This document shows, one piece after another, positions 58,474 through 64,000 of a stretch of 64,000 bases of DNA. Position 1 is the stretch's first letter; every line of letters starts with the position of its first letter. Source of the DNA: Chloroflexota bacterium (lineage in GTDB: Bacteria > Chloroflexota > Anaerolineae > Aggregatilineales > Phototrophicaceae); contig JACRPS010000003.1 of assembly GCA_016223085.1 (NCBI GenBank), positions 1,403,280 through 1,467,279 on the forward strand, in the 5' to 3' direction. Both the position numbers and the translations under genes were made by a program. The notes below the pieces were generated by a model that saw only the letters and a program-made list of their open reading frames with translations, made no database searches and was not told the origin of the DNA.

Positions 58474-59550
58474 TCAACGGACGCAGTACCGTTCGAGCGC
58501 CTGAATGGAGGCTTTAATCCAGCCCAGCGCGTGCGCCATGCCGGCGTGCCAGGGGGCATCGCAGGTCATCTCCGGCACGTGGTCAGGGATAATCACGCCG
58601 TCGAAGCCGTTACGGTACAGGATTTCGAGAATCCGCAGCATATCGGTGTCGCCTTCATCAATGAACACCTCGTGATAATGCGGCACTTTGCCATGCACAT
58701 TCCGCAGATGCACGTAGGCGATTTTGCCCTGGCGGCTGTAGGTGTCGGTCGATTCGTATACATCCATCACATCACTGACCATTTCCGACAGCGTGCCGAC
58801 GCAGTATTCCAGGGCGTTGTAATGGCTGGGCGCGACATCCAGAATTTCCTGATACAGTTCCGGGCGATACGCCAGTCGCGCTGTATCCCGCAGCACCGGC
58901 AGCGGCGGGTCTGCCGGGTGAGCCGCCAGCCGCACGCCGGCCTGTTCTGCCACCGGCACCACTTCGCGCATGAAGTTAGCGAAGCGGCGGCGGATTTCCT
59001 CCGGCGACACGGGCGAGACAAAACCGGGCGGCGCGTCCGGGTCGTAGGTCATATTCCATACCTGCCCGTTCGGAATCGGCGTTTCCGGCGGCGCCAGTTC
59101 TCGAATCCAGCCGGTCGCCACCGCCCCGCCGCGCGCCCACGGGCCTTTTGACCAGCCCCACACGTTCACCAGCGAAAAACTGTAGCCCATGACCGGGATA
59201 CCAACCGTGCCCATATGGCGCAGGATGGTCTTGATGCCTTCAATCTGTTCCTCGCGGCGGGGGCCGTCGAGCAGGATGTCATACCACTGGCCGGGGTCAA
59301 AATTTTCAATCGCTTCGAGTTTTAATCCTTCGGCTTCGATGTCCGCTTTCAGCGCCGCCAGTTCGTCCACTGTCCATAGATGTGGGTTTGCTATGCCCCA
59401 ACTGCCGCCACCGGCCTGTTCGGCAGGCAGCGTCCCGGCGCTGTAGTAGTTCACCAGATGGGCGACAATGTGTGTTGCCCCGGCCTGCCGCGCAAACCGG
59501 TAATGCTCCGGCTTCAGCAGATGGCGGTATAAACCCAGTCCTAATTTCAT
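58474..59550 (-). CDS. Mannonate dehydratase-like TIM-barrel enzyme (UxuA family)
   Basis: 358 residues from the ATG at 59550 (GGAGCG upstream). UxuA-type metal site: LEAIENFDP, RLAAHPADPPLPVLRDTARL (His), CVGTLSEMVSDVMDVYE, IAYVHLRNVHGKVPHYHEVF and DGVIIPDHVPEMTCDAPWH. These ligands bind Mn or Fe and dehydrate mannonate to 2-keto-3-deoxygluconate. Its neighbours, a kinase and an aldolase-like protein, fit a sugar-acid route, though exact substrate is unproved. First gene after the M24 peptidase and a short repeat. Confidence 0.88.
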   Translation of the reverse strand: MKLGLGLYRHLLKPEHYRFARQAGATHIVAHLVNYYSAGTLPAEQAGGGSWGIANPHLWTVDELAALKADIEAEGLKLEAIENFDPGQWYDILLDGPRREEQIEGIKTILRHMGTVGIPVMGYSFSLVNVWGWSKGPWARGGAVATGWIRELAPPETPIPNGQVWNMTYDPDAPPGFVSPVSPEEIRRRFANFMREVVPVAEQAGVRLAAHPADPPLPVLRDTARLAYRPELYQEILDVAPSHYNALEYCVGTLSEMVSDVMDVYESTDTYSRQGKIAYVHLRNVHGKVPHYHEVFIDEGDTDMLRILEILYRNGFDGVIIPDHVPEMTCDAPWHAGMAHALGWIKASIQALERYCVR

Positions 59551-59610
59551 GCACGCTCCATCAAAAATATTCCGGCTTGCTGCCCACAATTCTCGTTGGT
59601 ACGACCGTTT

Positions 59611-59634
59611 GGATATGGCATGCCGTGTCCCTAC
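59611..59634. repeat. Degenerate palindromic repeat
   Basis: GGATATGGCATGCCGTGTCC, a half-decayed copy of the family between the dehydratase and peptidase genes. Confidence 0.6.
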
Positions 59635-59642
59635 ATTACGGA

Positions 59643-60818
59643 TTACACCGTCAGTTCTCGCGGGAAATCCGACAGAATTTCAAAACCAGTCTCCGTCACC
59701 AGCACGTTGTCCTCAATCCGGCAACCGGAACCGAGTTCCGCACCGTACACGCCCGGCTCAATCGTGACGATCATGCCCGGCTGCAAAATCAGGTCGCTGG
59801 TTGGGTTGATGATCGCGCCGGGGTCATGGTAGCGGAAGCCGACGTGATGGCCGGTATGATGCAGGAAGTAGCGGCCATAACCCCGGTCGCTGATCCAGTT
59901 GCGGGCAGCCCGGTCAACCTGCTTTGCCGGAACACCCGGCCCGACCGCCTGAACCGCCGCCGCCTGCGCCGTTTTCACCGCGTCGAACATGGCCTGATGC
60001 GCCGGCGACAGCGCCGCGCCGGAAGTGACGCCGGTGCGGGTGATGTCCGCCCAGTAGCCATTAACACACACGCCTAGTTCGATCATCACCAAGTCGCCCG
60101 CTTCCAGCCGCCGCCCGGTGGTGCGGCTGTACGTGCCGCCGTAGATCGCATTTGCCCCGCCCTGCACAAACGCCCATCCGCGCGCGTATTGCACCTCGGG
60201 TCGCGTCGCCATCTGCTGTTGAATGGCCGATTCAACCGCGGCAGCGACGGCGGCTTCGCTCGTACCCGGTGTCAGATGTTCGTAAAACGCCTGTATCCCC
60301 ACCGCCGCCACCTGATGCGCCAGCCGGATGCGTTCGACCTCCTGTGGCGTTTTTGTCAGATATAGACCCAGCAGCGCGCTGTCCGCCTCGACCCATCCGC
60401 CGGAACTGACTCCTTCCAGCAGTTGGGCCAGATTGGTTGGCAGCGGTGGTTCCTCGGCTGAATTCACGCAGGGCGTTGACTGCGACGCCACTTTCCGAAA
60501 CGTGATCGGCTCGTCTTGCAGTCCCCGTTCGCGCAGGGCGGTTTGCAGCGCGGCCACCAGTTCGCCCCAGGGATCGGCAGATACACCCCAACCGTAGTGC
60601 CGCACATCCAGCCCGGCAGGCAGGCGGTCGTCCGGTTCTAACGCGGGATTGAACAGAATGGGGTTTCCCCAACGCGGGTACAAACAGACGGATACACCCC
60701 ACTGCGGATAGTAGCCCGTCGTCAAGACGATCTCGTCAGGCCGCCAGCCCAGCCACGCGCCGATACCGTGCTGGTTTAATACCGCCTGAATCTGTGTATG
60801 CCGTAGTTCATCCATCAT
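59643..60818 (-). CDS. M24-family Xaa-Pro aminopeptidase / creatinase-like hydrolase
   Basis: 391 residues. A creatinase-type N-terminal domain (1-170) precedes the pita-bread catalytic domain with the five metal ligands: GYWADITRTG (Asp), the following Asp, HHTGHHVGFRYHDPG (His), IVTIEPGVYG (Glu) and CRIEDNVLVTE (Glu). It cleaves an Xaa-Pro dipeptide or another amide. AAGGA precedes the twin ATG codons at 60818 and 60815. A SDR relic lies just upstream. Confidence 0.9.
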   Translation of the reverse strand: MMDELRHTQIQAVLNQHGIGAWLGWRPDEIVLTTGYYPQWGVSVCLYPRWGNPILFNPALEPDDRLPAGLDVRHYGWGVSADPWGELVAALQTALRERGLQDEPITFRKVASQSTPCVNSAEEPPLPTNLAQLLEGVSSGGWVEADSALLGLYLTKTPQEVERIRLAHQVAAVGIQAFYEHLTPGTSEAAVAAAVESAIQQQMATRPEVQYARGWAFVQGGANAIYGGTYSRTTGRRLEAGDLVMIELGVCVNGYWADITRTGVTSGAALSPAHQAMFDAVKTAQAAAVQAVGPGVPAKQVDRAARNWISDRGYGRYFLHHTGHHVGFRYHDPGAIINPTSDLILQPGMIVTIEPGVYGAELGSGCRIEDNVLVTETGFEILSDFPRELTV

Positions 60819-60836
60819 CCTATCCTTTTCAGCCGA

Positions 60837-60977
60837 TCATGGACGGTAACGAAGAAGGTTCAGCATGTAACCACCTTCGTTGTACAGCGTGGTGCCGGTG
60901 GTGTAACGCGAGGCGTCGGAAGCCAGATACAGCACCGGCGCAATCATCTCATCGGCGGTTGCCCCGTGTCCCATTGG
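60837..60977 (-). pseudogene. SDR relic, last ~45 codons only
   Basis: Reading towards lower coordinates, the sequence gives GATADEMIAPVLYLASDASR and then YTTGTTLYNEGGYMLNLLRY to RP and TGA at 60837-60839, the typical C-terminus of a short-chain dehydrogenase (ExxxxVLYLASDxSxYxTG motif). Everything upstream is missing: the fragment ends exactly where the palindromic repeat starts. It has no start codon of its own. Confidence 0.8.
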
Positions 60978-61004
60978 TAGGGGCGCACAGCCGTGTGCCC
61001 CTAC
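60977..61004. repeat. Palindromic repeat at the break point of the SDR relic
   Basis: GTAGGGGCGCACAGCC / ...GTGTGCCCCTAC between the ABC permease stop and the SDR fragment. Confidence 0.85.
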
Positions 61005-61027
61005 GTCCACTGCTTATATTCGTCAGC

Positions 61028-62062
61028 CTAGCTGGTCGTCGCCTGCTTACGCTGTTCCTGCAGCGCGCCCAGCAGCACCGCCAGCAGGATGATGCCGCCG
61101 CGCGCCACATCCTGCAGATAGGTGTTCACGTCCAGCAGCACCATGCCGTTGCCCAGCAGGCCGATAAACAGCACACCCAGCACCGTGCCCAGGATGCTGC
61201 CTTTGCCGCCAAACAGGCTGGTGCCGCCGATCAGCACCGCCGCGATCACGTCAAATTCCATGCCAACGGCAATCGAAGCGTTGGCGGACGACAGCCGCGA
61301 ACTCAGCAGCACGCCGGTCAGCGCGGACAGGAAAAATGTCGTCACCAGAATCATGATGCGGATGCGATCAACCGGAATACCGGACAGCCGCGCCGCTTCA
61401 GCATTGCCGCCAACGGCGTACACCGAGCGCCCGTACACTGTGCGCGTGCTGATGAACATAAAGCTGATGACGACCACCACGAAGATGATGGCCGGCACAG
61501 GTACGCCCAGCACCTCACCCTTGCCCCAGAATTCAAAGGCGTCATCAGCGATCATAATCGGAAAGGCGTTGGTGAGGATAAACGCCAGCCCGCGGAACGA
61601 AATCAGGAACGCCAGCGTGACAATCAGCGCCGGGATGTTCCACCGCACGCGCAGCCAGCCCGCCGCCAATCCCAGCGTCGTCCCCACAGCCAGCGTCACC
61701 AGTACAGCCAGCCACAGCGGCAGGGCGAGATTAACATGGCTGACGCCGAGCAGCGCGGAGGCAAACGCAACCATCGAACCAACGCTTAAGTCCACGTCCG
61801 CCGCGATCATCGCCATCGTCATGCCGCAGGCGATGATGCCGACAAACGACACCTGCCTGATGACGTTGAGCAGATTGCGGCTGGTGAGAAAATTCGGTGC
61901 GAAGATCGTCAGCACGACGATGAGCAAAATCAACGACAGCAGCAGCCCGGAACGGCTGAGGAAGCCGATCACCTGATGCGGCCAGCTTCTTCTACCGGCG
62001 CGGGGTGTGGTGGAGTCGGCCTGGCTGGGTGCAACCGGCGCAGCGCCAGATAATTCGGTCAT
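61028..62062 (-). CDS. Ribose-type ABC transporter permease (RbsC-like)
   Basis: 344 residues with eight to ten membrane helices and a long charged N-terminal tail. Signature segments are GIIACGMTMAMIAADVDLSV, YAVGGNAEAARLSGIPVDRI and GGTSLFGGKGSILGT, all typical of CUT2-class permeases. It starts three bases after the ATPase stop and forms a three-gene importer with it and the binding protein. Substrate probably a monosaccharide or sugar acid. Confidence 0.93.
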   Translation of the reverse strand: MTELSGAAPVAPSQADSTTPRAGRRSWPHQVIGFLSRSGLLLSLILLIVVLTIFAPNFLTSRNLLNVIRQVSFVGIIACGMTMAMIAADVDLSVGSMVAFASALLGVSHVNLALPLWLAVLVTLAVGTTLGLAAGWLRVRWNIPALIVTLAFLISFRGLAFILTNAFPIMIADDAFEFWGKGEVLGVPVPAIIFVVVVISFMFISTRTVYGRSVYAVGGNAEAARLSGIPVDRIRIMILVTTFFLSALTGVLLSSRLSSANASIAVGMEFDVIAAVLIGGTSLFGGKGSILGTVLGVLFIGLLGNGMVLLDVNTYLQDVARGGIILLAVLLGALQEQRKQATTS

Positions 62063-62065
62063 GAT

Positions 62066-63580
62066 TTATTCCCAATCCTTCTTCATGGCGAGCGCCAGCA
62101 CATTTTCCAGATGAGCCTGCGCTCCGGGCAGTTCGGCGCGAATCTGCCCCTGATTCAAAATGAGGATGCGGTCGGCCACTTCCAGCACTTCTTCCAGTTC
62201 CGACGAGACGAAGATGATTGCCACGCCTTCCGCCGCCAACTGGCGCACCAGCGTGTACACCTGATCTTTCGCCTGGATGTCAATGCCGCGTGTCGGTTCG
62301 TCCATCAGCAGCACACGCACACCGGCGTTCAGCCATTTGCCGATGACCACCTTCTGCTGGTTGCCGCCACTGAGCGACCTGGCTTCATTAGTCATACTGG
62401 CGGTTTTGATGGCCAGCGCCGTAATCATTTTTTCCGCCAGCGTGCGCCGCCGCGCCGGCGATACGACCTGCCGGGTGCTAATGCGGTCCATACTGGACAT
62501 GGTAAGGTTGTCTTCAATAGTCAGCGGCAGCACCAATCCCTTGAGTTTGCGGTCTTCCGGCGTCAGGCCGACGCCTTTAGCGAGCATCAGCGTCGGAGTA
62601 GGATGGGCGATTTTTTCGCCGTTGACAGTGATCGTGCCGTGCTGAAACGGGTGTAAGCCAAAAATGGCGTGCAGCAGTTCGGTGCGGCCTGAACCGAGCA
62701 GCCCGGCGATGCCCACCACTTCGCCCTGGTGCAGCTTCAGCGATACCCCGTGCAGGTAGCCCTTCACGTGCAGGTTATCCACCTCCAACGCGATATCGGG
62801 CTGCGTGTCTGATAGCGTTCGCGTCTGCGTCTTTTTCCACGTGTCACCGATCATCATGCGCGCGATGACTTCCGGTGAGGATTCGCTCACCGGAATCGTG
62901 CCGATCAGCACGCCTTCGCGTAAAACGCTGATGCTGTCCGTGACCAGCGGCACTTCCTGCAAGCGATGGGACACATAGATGATGGCAACGCCGTTAGCCG
63001 CTAACTGGCGCACCAGCTTCAGTAGCCGCGCCACTTCTGCCTGAGGCAGCGAACTGGTCGGTTCATCCAGAATGAGTATTTTGGGTTTAAACGAGAGGGC
63101 CTTGGCAATTTCAACGATCTGGCGCTCTGGCACGCTCAGGTCGTTCACCAGGGTGTTGGGCTGCAAATCCGCGCCCATCATCTCCAACGCCTCAAGGGTC
63201 GCCCGCAGTGTTTCACGCCGGTCAATGACTTTGATCGTGCCGACCCGCGCCGCCAGTGGCCACCGCCCCAGCAGCACATTTTCGGCAATCGTCAGGCCGG
63301 GGATAAGGCTCATTTCCTGATACACCGTGCCGATGCCCACGGTGAAAGCGTCCGCCGGGCTGTGGATGTGAACGGGCTGACCGCCGACCAAAATCTGGCC
63401 GGAGTCCTGCCGCGTCGCGCCACTCAGAATTTTGATGAGGGTGGACTTGCCCGCACCGTTTTTGCCGAGCAGCCCACGCACTTCTCCAGCGTTCAGGCTC
63501 AGGCTGACGCCAGCGAGCGCCTGCACCCCCGGATACGATTTGTGAATGTCCCGAACTTCAAGAATGAGTGTTTCAGTCAT
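62066..63580 (-). CDS. Ribose-type ABC transporter ATP-binding protein (RbsA-like)
   Basis: 504 residues from the ATG at 63580 with two ABC domains. First: Walker A GLLGKNGAGKST, Walker B ILILDEPTSSLP. Second: degenerate Walker A GIAGLLGSGRTE, intact signature LSGGNQQKV and Walker B LLMDEPTRGID. This is the RbsA/MglA arrangement, in which one site is catalytically weak. It powers the importer with the downstream permease. The ribosome site is not obvious, and the frame's earlier start at 63700 is rejected because it lies in a repeat region. Confidence 0.93.
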   Translation of the reverse strand: MTETLILEVRDIHKSYPGVQALAGVSLSLNAGEVRGLLGKNGAGKSTLIKILSGATRQDSGQILVGGQPVHIHSPADAFTVGIGTVYQEMSLIPGLTIAENVLLGRWPLAARVGTIKVIDRRETLRATLEALEMMGADLQPNTLVNDLSVPERQIVEIAKALSFKPKILILDEPTSSLPQAEVARLLKLVRQLAANGVAIIYVSHRLQEVPLVTDSISVLREGVLIGTIPVSESSPEVIARMMIGDTWKKTQTRTLSDTQPDIALEVDNLHVKGYLHGVSLKLHQGEVVGIAGLLGSGRTELLHAIFGLHPFQHGTITVNGEKIAHPTPTLMLAKGVGLTPEDRKLKGLVLPLTIEDNLTMSSMDRISTRQVVSPARRRTLAEKMITALAIKTASMTNEARSLSGGNQQKVVIGKWLNAGVRVLLMDEPTRGIDIQAKDQVYTLVRQLAAEGVAIIFVSSELEEVLEVADRILILNQGQIRAELPGAQAHLENVLALAMKKDWE

Positions 63581-63666
63581 GGAAAATGATCTTGCAAAAG
63601 TAAGTAAAATGTGGCCCAAAGGCCAAATAGAGCGCCCAACCGCACGCCTGGTGAAGTGTTCAGGTT

Positions 63667-63694
63667 GTAGGGACGAGGCATGCCTCGTCCCTAC
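63667..63694. repeat. Palindromic intergenic repeat
   Basis: GTAGGGACGAGGCATGCCTC... between the binding-protein stop and the ATPase start, within the importer operon. Confidence 0.85.
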
Positions 63695-63708
63695 AGTCAA
63701 ATTGCTGG

Positions 63709-64000
63709 TTATTTCGTACTGTCGAGATAGACCTGCACGGCCTCGGTATCTGCGCGCGAATAGAAGGCATTGGGGACGATGTTATAGCCGGCGCCTTCGC
63801 CACCGGCCAGCACGTCCAGTGCGGCGGTGACGGCGCTGGCGCCCATCACCTCCGGCGATTGCCCCGTTACCGCCTGCAGGATGTTGTCCTGGCTCAGCAG
63901 CATCTCCGCCAACTGCGGGCTGATGTCGGTGCCAAACACAAACACCTCACCAACCGCGCCCATGGACTCCACCGCCAGCGTCAGCCCGACCGTGCCGCCT
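63709..64000 (-). CDS. Sugar ABC transporter substrate-binding protein (RbsB-like), 5' end outside window
   Basis: The frame is open to the window edge, so only the last ~96 codons are present. EVFVFGTDISPQLAEMLL, LQAVTGQSPEVMGASAVTAA and GGEGAGYNIVPNAF match the C-terminal lobe of Peripla_BP_4-type binding proteins (RbsB and relatives). It belongs to the same operon as the RbsA- and RbsC-like genes and is its first visible member. Confidence 0.88.
   Translation of the reverse strand, partial: GGTVGLTLAVESMGAVGEVFVFGTDISPQLAEMLLSQDNILQAVTGQSPEVMGASAVTAALDVLAGGEGAGYNIVPNAFYSRADTEAVQVYLDSTK

Noticed and set aside
889..63694. CRISPR array
   Set aside because: The palindromes are scattered kilobases apart, vary in core and have no regular spacers; no cas genes are present.

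Overview
The window reads as one piece of a GC-rich bacterial chromosome, most likely a heterotrophic member of the Chloroflexota (Anaerolineae-like). That placement is an inference from gene content (PPC-domain surface proteins, many sugar ABC systems, RecD2, PyrK/PyrD-like oxidoreductases) and from many short palindromic intergenic repeats; no 16S or marker phylogeny is possible here. There is no phage, plasmid, transposase or CRISPR array.

Layout. 1-9.2 kb: a cut-off SAM methyltransferase, an ornithine/diaminopimelate-type decarboxylase, a histidine-kinase relic, a secreted five-repeat protein, a secreted glycoside hydrolase, a YceI protein under a probable TetR regulator with paired operators, and a creatininase-family enzyme. 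9.3-19.7 kb: an FHA/zinc-ribbon protein, a SelW-like gene whose CxxU motif is an in-frame UGA, an amino-acid binding protein, a six-repeat PPC surface protein, holA, small membrane proteins, two SGNH-fold exported proteins and an unusual tRNA-Leu. 19.7-37.1 kb: a PyrK-like/PIG-L/PyrD-like operon, a DUF3352-like protein, a THUMP-type methyltransferase, membrane acyltransferase, aldo/keto reductase, a XisH/XisI pair behind a bisphosphate nucleotidase, a GT4 glycosyltransferase, a GH16-like protein, MaoC with a YciI-like partner, an avidin-family protein, a pair of related membrane proteins and recD2. 37.1-38.9 kb: a toxin-antitoxin-like small pair and a thiolase.

39.2-54.6 kb is a co-oriented catabolic cluster: two UroD-like proteins, a giant DeoR-type regulator with an apparently permuted sugar-binding domain, SDR, GH38-like mannosidase, a two-permease plus binding-protein sugar ABC importer without its ATPase, a DUF4432 epimerase, CoA-transferase, enoyl-CoA hydratase and a binding protein without signal peptide. 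It meets head-on a second, leftward cluster (64-54.6 kb): a ribose-type ABC importer, M24 peptidase, mannonate-dehydratase-like enzyme, zinc alcohol dehydrogenase, FGGY sugar kinase and RraA-like aldolase, with P450 and SDR relics between them. The two clusters look like uptake and oxidation of uncommon sugars or sugar acids, probably plant- or microbe-derived.

About twenty palindromes of the type GTAGGG..CCCTAC sit at gene ends; in one place a single copy supplies the stop codons of both convergent genes. The strongest items for follow-up are the selenoprotein, the cytoplasmic avidin homologue, the permuted DeoR regulator and the PyrK/PIG-L/PyrD operon.
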